Origin: an uncultured Rhodospirillales bacterium
GTDB taxonomy: Bacteria > Pseudomonadota > Alphaproteobacteria > Acetobacterales > Acetobacteraceae
Direction of reading: 5' to 3'
Length of the DNA: 18,947 bases
Assembly (NCBI GenBank): GCA_903844785.1
Contig: CAIMVB010000061.1
Span: 1 to 18,947, forward strand
The number at the start of each line of letters is the position of its first letter. Positions within the stretch are counted from its first letter, which is position 1. A program made the position numbers and the translations under genes. Positions 1 through 7,275 of this stretch are shown piece by piece. The notes beneath the pieces are model-generated. The model worked only from the letters and a program-made list of their open reading frames with translations. It ran no database searches and was not told the DNA's origin.

Positions 1-305
1 GCACCAAGGAAACCGTGCTGCGTGTTGATGGCGGCATGGTCGCTTCCGATTGGACCATGCAATTCCTGGCCGACCAATTGGGCGCGCCGGTGGATCGCCC
101 AACCGTGCTGGAAACCACCGCCCTTGGCGCGGCTTATCTGGCCGGGATGCAGGCCGGGCTTTGCGCCCCGCCAGGTGCGGCGGGTGCGACGCATTGGCGG
201 CTGGAACGCCGTTTTGTCCCCCAAATGAACCGCGCGGAAGCGGATAGCCGCTATGCGCTATGGCGTGACGCGCTACGCCGCACGCTTTCGGAACAAACAG
301 CATGA
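1..305 (+). CDS. glpK: Glycerol kinase, C-terminal fragment (5' end outside window)
   Basis: Glycerol kinase phosphorylates glycerol to sn-glycerol-3-phosphate with ATP in the cytosol. Only about the last 100 residues are in the window. The frame is open from base 3 and ends at TGA 303-305. The segment [16 protein letters not shown] and the following [12 protein letters not shown] correspond to the C-terminal actin-like ATPase (FGGY_C) domain of GlpK. There, the LRVDGG motif and the [10 protein letters not shown] helix are diagnostic against other FGGY kinases, and the tail [10 protein letters not shown] matches the GlpK ending. The stop overlaps the ATG of the next gene (ATGA), so the two are probably translated together. 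Substrate assignment is family-based, and a related polyol kinase cannot be fully excluded from a fragment. Confidence 0.88.
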   Translation, partial: TKETVLRVDGGMVASDWTMQFLADQLGAPVDRPTVLETTALGAAYLAGMQAGLCAPPGAAGATHWRLERRFVPQMNRAEADSRYALWRDALRRTLSEQTA

Positions 306-1498
306 TTTACGATGATTTGGGCGTGCCGCGCATCATCAATGCCTATGGCACCAATACACGGCTTTCCGGCGGGCTGATGGCGCCTGAAGTACTGGCCGCC
401 ATGGCGGAAGCCGCGCGCGCCACGGTGGAAATGCACCATCTGCAAGCCGCTGCCAGCCGAGAAATCGCCAAAGCCACAGGCGCTGAAGCCGGCATTGTCA
501 CTTCCGGTGCCTCCGCTGCGGTTTTGCTCGGCGCGGCTGCTTGTATGGCGCGGCTTGATCCGGGCGCGATGAACCGCCTGCCCGATACGCGCGGTCTGCC
601 CGATGAATTCATCACCATCCGCAGCCAGCGCAATATGTATGACCGCGCCTTGCGTGTGCCAGGCGGGCGCATTATTGAAATCGGCATTCCAGATCGTGTC
701 TCCGGCCCTGGCGTGCGCGATGCCGCGCCCTGGGAAATCGCCGATGCCGTCACAGATCGCACAGCAGCAATTTATTATCTGGCGGGTACGCAAAGCGAAC
801 CGCCCTTGCCCGATGTGGTACGCGTAGCGCGTGAGCGGCACATCCCCGTGCTGGTGGATGCGGCGGCCCAATTGCCACCCACAGAAAACCTGCGCCGCTT
901 CATCGCGGAAGGCGCCGATCTGGTGTGTTTTTCCGGCGGCAAGGCTTTGGGCGGGCCGCAATCTTCCGGCATTCTGGCCGGGCGGCAGGATCTTGTTTCA
1001 TCCGCCCTGGCGCAAATGCTGGATCTTGATATGCCGGAAGCGGATTTCATCGCGCCGGCGGAATTCGCGCCTCTCGCGCAAATGCGCGGCCTGCCGCATC
1101 ACGGCATTGGGCGTTCCTGCAAGATTGGCAAGGAAGAAATCATTGGCTTGATTGTGGCTTTGCGGCGTTTTGTAGCGGAAATGCCGGAGCAGCGCAGCGC
1201 GCTTTGGCAAGCGCGGCTTGAAGCGGTGCTGGCGGCCGCGGGCCATCCGGCAAGCCTTCGCCTGATCCCGGATGGCGCCAAACCTGGCTTGCCCATAATG
1301 GAATGGCGCCTGCCCGATGCCGCCACCGCGCGCGCCATGGATGCAAGGCTACGCGCCCATCGCCCCGCCATTCACCTGGATGCCGGGCGTATTGGCCAGG
1401 GCGTACTTGCCATCAACCCGATTGCCTTTGACGATAACGATGCAGCCCTACTCGGCGCAGCGATTAGAGCGGTTTCCGTTCACCTTGGTTCACGGTAA
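302..1498 (+). CDS. DgaE/SelA-like PLP-dependent enzyme (aminotransferase class V fold)
   Basis: This 398-residue protein resembles the D-glucosaminate-6-phosphate ammonia-lyase (DgaE)/selenocysteine synthase-like branch of fold-type I PLP enzymes. The N-terminus runs [14 protein letters not shown], followed by a Gly/Ala-rich cofactor segment [17 protein letters not shown] at about residues 64-80. [11 protein letters not shown] (D186) should contact the pyridine nitrogen. [15 protein letters not shown] places the Schiff-base lysine at K214. The start is the ATG inside the upstream glpK stop, so expression is probably coupled. No DgaF aldolase lies next to it in the window, so the exact substrate is unknown; an amino-sugar phosphate or hydroxy-amino acid lyase is the best guess. 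The last codons ([11 protein letters not shown]) and the stop lie inside a terminator palindrome, so the extreme C-terminus may have been remodelled. Confidence 0.8.
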   Translation: MIYDDLGVPRIINAYGTNTRLSGGLMAPEVLAAMAEAARATVEMHHLQAAASREIAKATGAEAGIVTSGASAAVLLGAAACMARLDPGAMNRLPDTRGLPDEFITIRSQRNMYDRALRVPGGRIIEIGIPDRVSGPGVRDAAPWEIADAVTDRTAAIYYLAGTQSEPPLPDVVRVARERHIPVLVDAAAQLPPTENLRRFIAEGADLVCFSGGKALGGPQSSGILAGRQDLVSSALAQMLDLDMPEADFIAPAEFAPLAQMRGLPHHGIGRSCKIGKEEIIGLIVALRRFVAEMPEQRSALWQARLEAVLAAAGHPASLRLIPDGAKPGLPIMEWRLPDAATARAMDARLRAHRPAIHLDAGRIGQGVLAINPIAFDDNDAALLGAAIRAVSVHLGSR

Positions 1499-1513
1499 CC
1501 GCTCTAACTTTTT
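1466..1513 (+). terminator. Probable Rho-independent terminator overlapping the 3' end of the DgaE-like gene
   Basis: AGAGCGGTT (1466-1474) pairs with AACCGCTCT (1497-1505). After one T-T mismatch, CCGT (1476-1479) pairs with ACGG (1492-1495), around a 12-nt loop. Five T residues follow at 1509-1513 after a 3-nt gap. The stop codon TAA (1496-1498) of the upstream gene lies within the right arm. The hairpin directly precedes repeat copy A. It could separate the glpK-dgaE-like transcript from the AtuA genes. It could also belong to a longer composite repeat. Confidence 0.6.
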
Positions 1514-1567
1514 GTTTGATCGCATTTTCCGAGTCGCCAAGTGTTCCCACTTGGCTTGAAAATGCTC
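1514..1567 (+). repeat. 54-nt palindromic repeat, copy A
   Basis: The outer arm GCATTTTC (1522-1529) pairs with GAAAATGC (1558-1565). The inner arm GCCAAGTG (1536-1543) pairs with CACTTGGC (1548-1555). The apical loop is TTCC, and the asymmetric internal loop is CGAGTC/TT. The conserved 5' lead GTTTGATCG differs from the other two copies at one base. It sits in the intergenic gap after the terminator and 15 nt before the AtuA-like start. Confidence 0.85.
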
Positions 1568-1582
1568 AAAGGAGTGCTTGGC

Positions 1583-2962
1583 GTGAGTGATCTTTTTCTG
1601 GTCGGTAATGGCGCCGGCTTTTCCGGCGATCGCGTGGACGCCCCCATCCCGGTGATGCGCAGCCTGATCAAGCGCGGCCTGCCGGCGGCGATGTTTTTCG
1701 AATGTCTGGGCGAACGCACCGTGGCACTCGCGCAATTGGAGCGCCGCCGAGACCCCGAAGCGGGTTATGAGCCCATGCTGGAACGCCTGCTGGAACCCAT
1801 TCTGGCGGATGCGGCGCGTGCGGGCATCCCCATCCTCGGCAATTTCGGCGCGGCGAACCCGCTCGCCGCCGCGCGCGCTATAGCGCGGCTGGCGAAGCGC
1901 TTGGGTTTGCCGGAACTCCGCATCGGTCTTGTCACCGGCGATGATGTTTCTGCCAGCATCGATCTGGATAGTCTTGCGGTGCATGAAGCCGATACCGGGC
2001 TTGATATGTCTTCCTGGAAGCTGGTTTCCGCAAATGCCTATATCGGCGCCGCGCCCTTGGCCGAGGCTCTCGCCGCCGGTGCGCAGATTGTGGTGGCGGG
2101 GCGTACTTCGGACCCCGCTCTCGCCATCGCACCCCTCATGCATCATTTCGGCTGGGCAGAGGATGATTGGCAGGCGCTCGCGGTCGGTGCCGCGACCGGG
2201 CATTTGCTGGAATGCGGCAGCCAGGTGACGGGCGGCGTGTTCTGGGACCCAGGCTTCAAGGATATTCCAGACCCCGCCAATATCGGCTTTCCCATCGCTG
2301 AAGTCGGGCGCGATCTTTCACTGCTGATCACTAAGCCGGAAGACACGGGCGGTATTGTGGATATGCGCACCATCAAGGAACAGCTTTTATACGAAGTGCA
2401 TGACCCCGCCTGCTACATCACGCCCGATGTGACGCTGGATATTACGGGCGCGCATCTTTCAAACCACGGCAGGGATCGCGTGGCCGTCCATGGCCTGCGC
2501 GGCGCAAGGCGGCCAGATTTGCTGAAAGTCACCGCCTGTTATGAAGGCTCCTGGCTTGGTGAGGGCGAAATCAGCGTAGCCGGCCCCAATGCTCTCGCAC
2601 GAGCAAAAGCCACCGCCGATGTGCTGCTGGAACGCGTGAAACGCCGCGGCCTTGCGCGCCGCGCGCGGGCTGATCTGATTGGCGTCGCTTCGGTGCATGA
2701 TTCGGATGATGGCGCGCTGTGGCGCGGTTATGATGGGCCAGCACCGCAAGACATCCGCATTCGCCTGGCGGTGGAAGCCACCACGCGCGATGATGCGGAT
2801 CAGGCATCGCGAGAAGCGCTCGCGCTACTTTGCTGCGGCACCGCAGGTACGTCCGGCGCGCGCTGGCGCGTGACGCCACGCATTCTTACCCGCAGCTTCC
2901 TGGTGCCGCGCGATCAGGTGCCAACCGAAACACGCGTGCTGCCCACGCGGGAGTGGAATTGA
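1583..2962 (+). CDS. AtuA family protein, large (DUF1446) component
   Basis: This is a 459-residue DUF1446/acyclic terpene utilisation AtuA-family protein. The family is named after Pseudomonas AtuA in citronellol/geraniol catabolism, but the biochemical reaction is not established. Visible family features are the N-terminal glycine-rich LVGNGAGFSGDR (residues 6-17), the segment ILGNFGAANPLAAA, and the later GRTSDPALAIAPLMHHF and LLECGSQVTGGVFWDP blocks. I chose GTG 1583 because AAAGGAG (1568-1574) sits 8 nt upstream. An earlier in-frame GTG at 1541 lies inside repeat copy A and would add 14 unrelated residues. The cognate small component is at 3750, separated from this gene by a methyltransferase gene that starts 9 nt downstream. 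Confidence 0.88.
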   Translation: MSDLFLVGNGAGFSGDRVDAPIPVMRSLIKRGLPAAMFFECLGERTVALAQLERRRDPEAGYEPMLERLLEPILADAARAGIPILGNFGAANPLAAARAIARLAKRLGLPELRIGLVTGDDVSASIDLDSLAVHEADTGLDMSSWKLVSANAYIGAAPLAEALAAGAQIVVAGRTSDPALAIAPLMHHFGWAEDDWQALAVGAATGHLLECGSQVTGGVFWDPGFKDIPDPANIGFPIAEVGRDLSLLITKPEDTGGIVDMRTIKEQLLYEVHDPACYITPDVTLDITGAHLSNHGRDRVAVHGLRGARRPDLLKVTACYEGSWLGEGEISVAGPNALARAKATADVLLERVKRRGLARRARADLIGVASVHDSDDGALWRGYDGPAPQDIRIRLAVEATTRDDADQASREALALLCCGTAGTSGARWRVTPRILTRSFLVPRDQVPTETRVLPTREWN

Positions 2963-2971
2963 AGAAAGCCT

Positions 2972-3748
2972 ATGAACAATAGTCAACTCCTGAATCACTT
3001 GACCCAACAGGCAGTTGAGGCACGGCGCATGGTATTGGGTGAACGCCTAACCCAGCATTTCCGCGGCGCCATTGCCTATGGGCTTTTCAAGGGATTGCGC
3101 TTGAATGAAAAGCAGGTCTGGGGTCCGGGCGATCTCGCGCCGAAATTGCTCGGCCTCTACGAAAAGGAAGTGCTCGAATCCATCGCCTCAGGGCGTGGTC
3201 GCTGGGATTGCGGCATCAATCTTGGCGCCGGTGATGGTTATTACGGTGTGGGCTTGCTGCGGAGCGGGATGGTCCAGCGCAGCATTTGCTTCGAACAAAA
3301 CGCTGAAGGGCAAGCCGCCATCAAGGTCTGTGCTGAAGCCAATAGTATGGCCGACCATATTTCCATTTTAGGCCAAGCAGAGGCGAATTTTCTTGATCTA
3401 CCAGAACTCCAGCAGGTCAATCTCGCGCGCTGCCTAATCGTCATTGATATCGAAGGTGCCGAATTTGCCCTACTGAACGCTGGCCTTCTTGATCGCCTCA
3501 GGCCAGCGGAAATCATCATCGAATTGCATGGAGGCTTGTTTCCGAAGGATCCAAACATCGAAGCGCGCTTGCTCAACCTGCTGCAAGAACGATTCGATTG
3601 CGAATTGCTCACCATGGGTACTCGCGATCTTTCGGGCATACCCGAAGTTGCGCGCTTCAATGATAGCGACCGATGGCTTCTATGTTCCGAAGGCCGCCCC
3701 TTCCAAATGCGGTGGGTACATTGCCGCCCCCGCCAGGCAGAGATCTAG
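2972..3748 (+). CDS. FkbM-type SAM-dependent methyltransferase
   Basis: This 258-residue protein has the hallmarks of the FkbM methyltransferase family. The SAM-binding motif I is INLGAGDGYYGVG (residues 82-94). An acidic ribose-binding segment FEQN follows at about 107-110, then the family signature VIDIEGAEF (157-165). FkbM-like enzymes usually O-methylate sugars or polyketides; the substrate here cannot be read from sequence. The gene lies between the two AtuA components, 9 nt after the large gene and 1 nt before the small one, so it must be co-transcribed with them. I counted about 55% GC over 3001-3720, against about 64% in parts of the upstream AtuA gene. Codon choice is also less GC-biased, which suggests later acquisition. 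Confidence 0.78.
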   Translation: MNNSQLLNHLTQQAVEARRMVLGERLTQHFRGAIAYGLFKGLRLNEKQVWGPGDLAPKLLGLYEKEVLESIASGRGRWDCGINLGAGDGYYGVGLLRSGMVQRSICFEQNAEGQAAIKVCAEANSMADHISILGQAEANFLDLPELQQVNLARCLIVIDIEGAEFALLNAGLLDRLRPAEIIIELHGGLFPKDPNIEARLLNLLQERFDCELLTMGTRDLSGIPEVARFNDSDRWLLCSEGRPFQMRWVHCRPRQAEI

Positions 3749-3749
3749 C

Positions 3750-4097
3750 ATGACCCAAAATATTGAAACCCCCCTGCACGACATCGCCCATAGCCGCGCT
3801 GGTGATAAGGGCAATCGCGTGAACCTCTCGCTCATGCCCTATGATCCCGCGCATTATGCGCTGCTTGCGGAACAGGTCACGGCGGAAAAGGTCCTGGCGC
3901 TATTTCGCCATCGCGGTGCCACCGGGTGCAAGCGTTACGATCTGCCGCTGCTACACGCCTTCAATTTCGTGATTGATGATGTGCTGGAAGGCGGCGTGAA
4001 TGGCAGCCTCAATCTGGATGGCCATGGCAAGAGCCATTCTTTCCGGCTGCTGGCCATGACCATCGAAGTGCCAAAGGCGCTGCTCAACCGCCCTTGA
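3750..4097 (+). CDS. AtuA-like small (ferredoxin-fold) protein
   Basis: This 115-residue protein corresponds to the small AtuA C-terminal-like domain. In many genomes that domain is fused to, or directly follows, the DUF1446 protein. The signature is IAHSRAGDKGNRVNLSL near the N-terminus, followed by RHRGATGCKRYDLPLLHAFN. It presumably forms a complex with the large protein at 1583. ATG 3750 is chosen because it begins the conserved region and lies one base after the methyltransferase stop; the frame remains open upstream without family similarity. The 3' end overlaps the convergent gluconolactonase-like gene by 14 bp, leaving no room for a separate terminator. Confidence 0.82.
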   Translation: MTQNIETPLHDIAHSRAGDKGNRVNLSLMPYDPAHYALLAEQVTAEKVLALFRHRGATGCKRYDLPLLHAFNFVIDDVLEGGVNGSLNLDGHGKSHSFRLLAMTIEVPKALLNRP

Positions 4098-5040
4098 CGC
4101 CTTCCGTATTCACATACAGCGCATACAAGGATTGCGCCGCCGCCATGAATAGCCGGTTGCGGTAGCGCCCACCGAAACAAACATTCGCGCAGCGTTCGGG
4201 CAGATGAATATGCCCAATCGGTGCGCCGGCGTTGTTGTACACACGCACGCCATCAAATTCCGCGGTCATGCCCCAGCCACACCACAAATTGCCATCCACA
4301 TCCACGCGGAAACCATCCGGCGTTTCACCCGGCTGACACGCCACGAAGACGCGGCGCTTGCGCAGCGTTTTGCCATTCGCGCCGACATCAAAGGCCAGGA
4401 TATTGCGCGGATCAGCGCGGCTTTCGATGACGTATAAAATTTTCTCATCCGGGCTGAAGGCCAGGCCATTCGGGTGGTTTACCTCATCGGTGACCAGCGA
4501 GATCTCCCCGCTTTGGCCATCAATGCGATAGACATTGGTATGCGGCAATTCGGGGGTGGCGCGTTCGCCTTCATAATTCGCCATCAGGCCGAAGGGTGGG
4601 TCGGTGAACCAGATGGACCCATCGGATTTCACCACAACATCATTCGGGCTGTTCAGCCGCTTGCCCTTGTAGCTATCGGCCAAAACAGTGATCGCGCCAT
4701 CATATTCAAAGCGCACCACGCGGCGGCCGAAATGCTCGCACGCAATAACGCGGCCCTGGCGGTCACGCGTATGGCCATTGGCGTTATTGGCGGGCTTGCG
4801 CCAGGCGCTGACGGCGCCGGTTTCCTCATCCCATTTCAGCACGCGGTTATTCGGAATATCGGACCATAACAGGCAGCGCGCATCGCCAAGCCATACCGGG
4901 CCTTCGCCCCAGCGCGTGCCGTGATACAGCCTCTCCACGGCGGAAAGCGGCAGATGGTATTTCTTGAAGCTGGCATCCAGCGCGACAATGGAAGGATCTG
5001 GGTAGCGCAGGCTTTGCTGCCAACGAGGATCTTGGTTCAT
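4084..5040 (-). CDS. SMP-30/gluconolactonase/LRE family protein
   Basis: This 318-residue beta-propeller lactonase belongs to the SMP-30/gluconolactonase family, metal-dependent enzymes that hydrolyse sugar lactones. Visible motifs are GEGPVWLGDARCLLWSDI near the N-terminus, with E as the likely metal ligand. Next come LNSPNDVVVKSDGSIWFTDP, which includes the metal-binding Asn, and NHPNGLAFSPDEKILYV. PDGFRVDVDGNLWCG contributes the catalytic Asp region. ATG 5040 is preferred over the in-frame start at 5067 because AGGGAGAAA lies just upstream. There is no signal peptide, so it is probably cytoplasmic. Lactone specificity cannot be told from sequence; sugar acid catabolism is the usual role. 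Confidence 0.86.
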   Translation of the reverse strand: MNQDPRWQQSLRYPDPSIVALDASFKKYHLPLSAVERLYHGTRWGEGPVWLGDARCLLWSDIPNNRVLKWDEETGAVSAWRKPANNANGHTRDRQGRVIACEHFGRRVVRFEYDGAITVLADSYKGKRLNSPNDVVVKSDGSIWFTDPPFGLMANYEGERATPELPHTNVYRIDGQSGEISLVTDEVNHPNGLAFSPDEKILYVIESRADPRNILAFDVGANGKTLRKRRVFVACQPGETPDGFRVDVDGNLWCGWGMTAEFDGVRVYNNAGAPIGHIHLPERCANVCFGGRYRNRLFMAAAQSLYALYVNTEGVKGG

Positions 5041-5095
5041 GGCGTTTCTCCCTGGGCCATCGCCCAAGCATGGCCCAAGCGCCGCGAAACTCCAA

Positions 5096-5800
5096 TCAGG
5101 CGCGCAGCAGCACCCGCCGGCGTAGCCGCACCGCCCCGGCCGGCATGGCCGCGAAAATGTCTTTCTCTGCCTCCGTCAGGCTGAGGCCTGCCCAACGCGC
5201 CGGGCAAAGGCTGCGGCCTGCTTTCTCCCAGGCAGAGCCAGCGCGCATCAAAGGCGTGAAGGGCGGCACGTAAAGCGCGGCATCGCGGCGTTCCACGCGA
5301 AACATATGCGCCTGTAAAAGCCTTGAAATCTGCTTTGGCGAATAAGGCCGCCCATGGCCGAAGGGTGTATGGTCAAACTGCGCCCAAATGCCGCGCCGAT
5401 TGGGTGCTACCACCAGAAGCCGCCCATCATCGCGCAGCACACGCCAGCATTCGCGGAGCAACCGCCCGGCGTTCTCAGCCGCTTCCAGCCCATGCACCAG
5501 CAAAATCCGGTCAAAGCTCAAATCCGGGAAGGGCAGCGCGTCTTCCTCGGCCAGCACTGATGCGGAAGCGCCGCCATGGGTGAAGCGCGCCGGGCCAAGC
5601 TGCGCCGGGGAAAGCGCGATGCAGCGCGCGGCCTCATCACGCCACAGCGGCAAATAAGGCTCCGCATGGCCAATCCCTAGCACGGAAAGCCCCGTCAGGC
5701 GCGGCCAAAGCGTGGCCAGCCGCCGGCGCAGCAGGCGCGCGGTCAGCCCGCCCGCCGGTGCGGCGTAGAATGCGGCCAGGCCATGGATTTCCTCTGCCAT
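5096..5800 (-). CDS. Class I SAM-dependent methyltransferase (type 11), gloB-divergent
   Basis: This 234-residue methyltransferase matches a family often found divergent from gloB in alphaproteobacteria (from memory). It begins with the characteristic FYAAPAGGLTARLLRRRL. A degenerate motif I follows (LSVLGIGHAEPYLPLW). The Methyltransf_11 core then has LPFPDLSFDRILLVHGLE and LLRECWRVLRDDGRLLVVAPN. The substrate is unknown. ATG 5800 matches where family proteins start. There is no Shine-Dalgarno sequence before it, but a TATATC box (5813-5808) lies 7 nt upstream, so the message could be leaderless. The reading frame stays open across the antisense of gloB as far as 6454, but that extension is a composition artefact. 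Confidence 0.82.
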   Translation of the reverse strand: MAEEIHGLAAFYAAPAGGLTARLLRRRLATLWPRLTGLSVLGIGHAEPYLPLWRDEAARCIALSPAQLGPARFTHGGASASVLAEEDALPFPDLSFDRILLVHGLEAAENAGRLLRECWRVLRDDGRLLVVAPNRRGIWAQFDHTPFGHGRPYSPKQISRLLQAHMFRVERRDAALYVPPFTPLMRAGSAWEKAGRSLCPARWAGLSLTEAEKDIFAAMPAGAVRLRRRVLLRA

Positions 5801-5822
5801 AAGGGTAGATATAGGCACTTCC

Positions 5823-5843
5823 GGGGCCGCTTGGCATGGCCCC
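5823..5843. promoter_or_regulatory. Inverted repeat in the gloB/methyltransferase divergent gap
   Basis: GGGGCC (5823-5828) and GGCCCC (5838-5843) form a perfect 6-bp inverted repeat with a 9-nt spacer. It lies in the 60-bp region between the divergent starts at 5800 and 5861. It could be an operator or a leader hairpin of gloB. In GC-rich DNA a match of this size can also arise by chance. Confidence 0.22.
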
Positions 5844-5860
5844 CTGACAAGGCACCCCCT

Positions 5861-6586
5861 ATGGCACTCACTGCGACCCCCATCCCCTGCCTTTCCGACA
5901 ACTACGCTTGGCTGCTCCGCGCCGCCGATGGCAGGCTTGCGGTCTGCGATCCGGCGGAAGACGCCCCCGTGGCCGCGGTGGTAGAGGCCATGGGCGGCAA
6001 GCTCGACCTTATTTTGCTGACGCATCACCACGGGGACCACGTGGCGGGCGTGCCGGGGCTGGTCGCGCGCTATGGCGCCAAGGTGGTGGGCGCCGCGGCG
6101 GATCAGCACCGCCTGCCGCCACTCGATCAGGCGGTGGCGCCGGGGGATAGCGTGGATGTGCTCGGCAGCAAGGCAGCGGTATTGGCGAGCGATGGCCACA
6201 CACGCGGCCATATCGCCTTCCATATCGCCGATTCGCATATTCTGCTGTGTGGCGACACTTTGTTCTCGCTGGGCTGCGGGCGGCTTTTGGAAGGCACGCC
6301 AGCACAGATGTTCGCCTCGCTTGCCGCCCTTGCCGCTTTGCCGGGAGAAACGCTGGTCTGCTGCGGGCATGAATACACCGAAAGCAATGCGCGCTTTGCC
6401 ATCACCGTTGAACCGGATAACGCCGCGCTGAAGGCGCGCATCGCGGAAGTCCACGCCCAGCGCGCAGCCGGCAAGCCGACGCTGCCCAGCACCATTGCTT
6501 CAGAACGCGCCGCCAATCCCTTTATGCGCGCGCCCGATATCGCGACGCTTGCCCGCATCCGTGCGGGCAAGGATACATTTCGCTAA
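5861..6586 (+). CDS. gloB: Hydroxyacylglutathione hydrolase (glyoxalase II)
   Basis: GloB hydrolyses S-lactoylglutathione to D-lactate and glutathione, completing methylglyoxal detoxification in the cytosol. The 241-residue length is normal. The metallo-beta-lactamase metal motif THHHGDH lies at residues 54-60 (H55, H57, D59, H60). Further ligands lie in SDGHTRGHIAFH and in CGDTLFSLGCGRLLEG, and CGHEYTESNARFA is typical of glyoxalase II. The C-terminal family domain ends with NPFMRAPD. ATG 5861 fits the conserved IPCLSDNYAWLL start. A 10-bp perfect hairpin is encoded by the last codons, and repeat copy B starts 5 nt after the stop. A glutathione S-transferase gene follows, consistent with glutathione-linked detoxification. 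Confidence 0.93.
   Translation: MALTATPIPCLSDNYAWLLRAADGRLAVCDPAEDAPVAAVVEAMGGKLDLILLTHHHGDHVAGVPGLVARYGAKVVGAAADQHRLPPLDQAVAPGDSVDVLGSKAAVLASDGHTRGHIAFHIADSHILLCGDTLFSLGCGRLLEGTPAQMFASLAALAALPGETLVCCGHEYTESNARFAITVEPDNAALKARIAEVHAQRAAGKPTLPSTIASERAANPFMRAPDIATLARIRAGKDTFR
6548..6571 (+). other. Strong hairpin within the 3' end of gloB
   Basis: CTTGCCCGCA (6548-6557) and TGCGGGCAAG (6562-6571) pair perfectly over 10 bp with loop TCCG. The hairpin ends 12 nt before the stop codon. No uridine run of four or more follows, so it is not a textbook terminator. It may stabilise the 3' end or act together with the repeat that follows. Confidence 0.45.
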
Positions 6587-6591
6587 ATCAT

Positions 6592-6645
6592 GTTTGGTCG
6601 CATTTTCCGAGTCGCCAAGTGCAAGCACTTGGCTTGAAAATGCTC
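6592..6645 (+). repeat. 54-nt palindromic repeat, copy B
   Basis: The outer arms are GCATTTTC (6600-6607) and GAAAATGC (6636-6643). The inner arms are GCCAAGTG (6614-6621) and CACTTGGC (6626-6633). The apical loop is CAAG and the internal loop CGAGTC/TT. It is identical to copy A except for one base in the 5' lead and the loop. It lies 5 nt after the gloB stop and 24 nt before the GST start. Confidence 0.85.
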
Positions 6646-6669
6646 CAATCTTCAACAAGGAAACGCCCC

Positions 6670-7269
6670 ATGAAACTGCATTACTCCCCAGCCAGCCCCT
6701 ATGTGCGGAAAGTGATGGTCTGCGCCATTGCCCGCGGCATTGCCGGGCTTTTGGAAAAAGTCTCCACCAACCCGCATCAATCGCCGGCTGATTTGCTGGC
6801 CGATAACCCGCTGTCCAAAGTGCCTGCTTTGGTCACGAATGATGGCATCGCCATTTATGACAGCCCGGTGATTTGCGAATATCTGGATACAATCGGTTCT
6901 GCTGCGCCGTTATTCCCGCCGACCGGCAGCGCGCCGCGACTGAAGGCCATGATCCGCCAGGCCGCCGCCGATGGCATTCTGGATGCCGCCGTGGGCCGAC
7001 GCTTGCACATGAACCACCCGCAGGATGAAGGCCGCAAGGCTTTCGATGCGCGCCAGAAGGCCGCCGTGGAACGCGCGCTCGCCGTGCTTGAAAAAGACCC
7101 GCCGCGCGGGCTTGGCGATATCGGCGCCATCAGCATCGCCTGCGCGCTTGGCTATTTGGATTTCCGCTTCCCGCATGAACCATGGCGCGATGCCTGCCCG
7201 AAGCTGGCCGCTTGGTTTGCGGAAGTCTCCAAGCTGCCACAACTGGCCGAAACCGTGCCGGTTGGCTGA
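6670..7269 (+). CDS. Glutathione S-transferase family protein
   Basis: This 199-residue protein has the two-domain GST layout. The N-terminal thioredoxin-like domain begins MKLHYSPASPYVRKVMV, where an early Ser is the likely glutathione-activating residue. It continues with LSKVPALVTNDG (cis-Pro of the glutathione site) and IYDSPVICEYLD, which binds the gamma-glutamyl part. An all-helical C-terminal domain follows, with DIGAISIACALGYLDFR near the end. ATG 6670 is chosen over an upstream in-frame start because it begins the fold and CAAGGAAA lies about 10 nt before it. The upstream start would lie inside repeat copy B. It sits between gloB and a DUF985 cupin gene. The substrate is unknown. Confidence 0.88.
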   Translation: MKLHYSPASPYVRKVMVCAIARGIAGLLEKVSTNPHQSPADLLADNPLSKVPALVTNDGIAIYDSPVICEYLDTIGSAAPLFPPTGSAPRLKAMIRQAAADGILDAAVGRRLHMNHPQDEGRKAFDARQKAAVERALAVLEKDPPRGLGDIGAISIACALGYLDFRFPHEPWRDACPKLAAWFAEVSKLPQLAETVPVG

Positions 7270-7275
7270 CACGCC

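Noticed and set aside
1514..1567. Reading the 54-nt repeat as an ordinary Rho-independent terminator
   Set aside because: None of the three copies is followed by a T-tract in the direction of the flanking genes, and the stem is broken by a 6/2 asymmetric internal loop. The separate hairpin at 1466-1505 has the T-run instead.
1541..1582. Earlier GTG start for the AtuA large protein
   Set aside because: It lies inside repeat copy A with no ribosome-binding site, while GTG 1583 has AAAGGAG at good spacing and begins the conserved motif.
5096..6454. A 452-codon minus-strand open frame running through the methyltransferase and across gloB
   Set aside because: Residues upstream of ATG 5800 are antisense to well-conserved gloB and have no domain character. 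The frame is open because of GC-rich codon bias.
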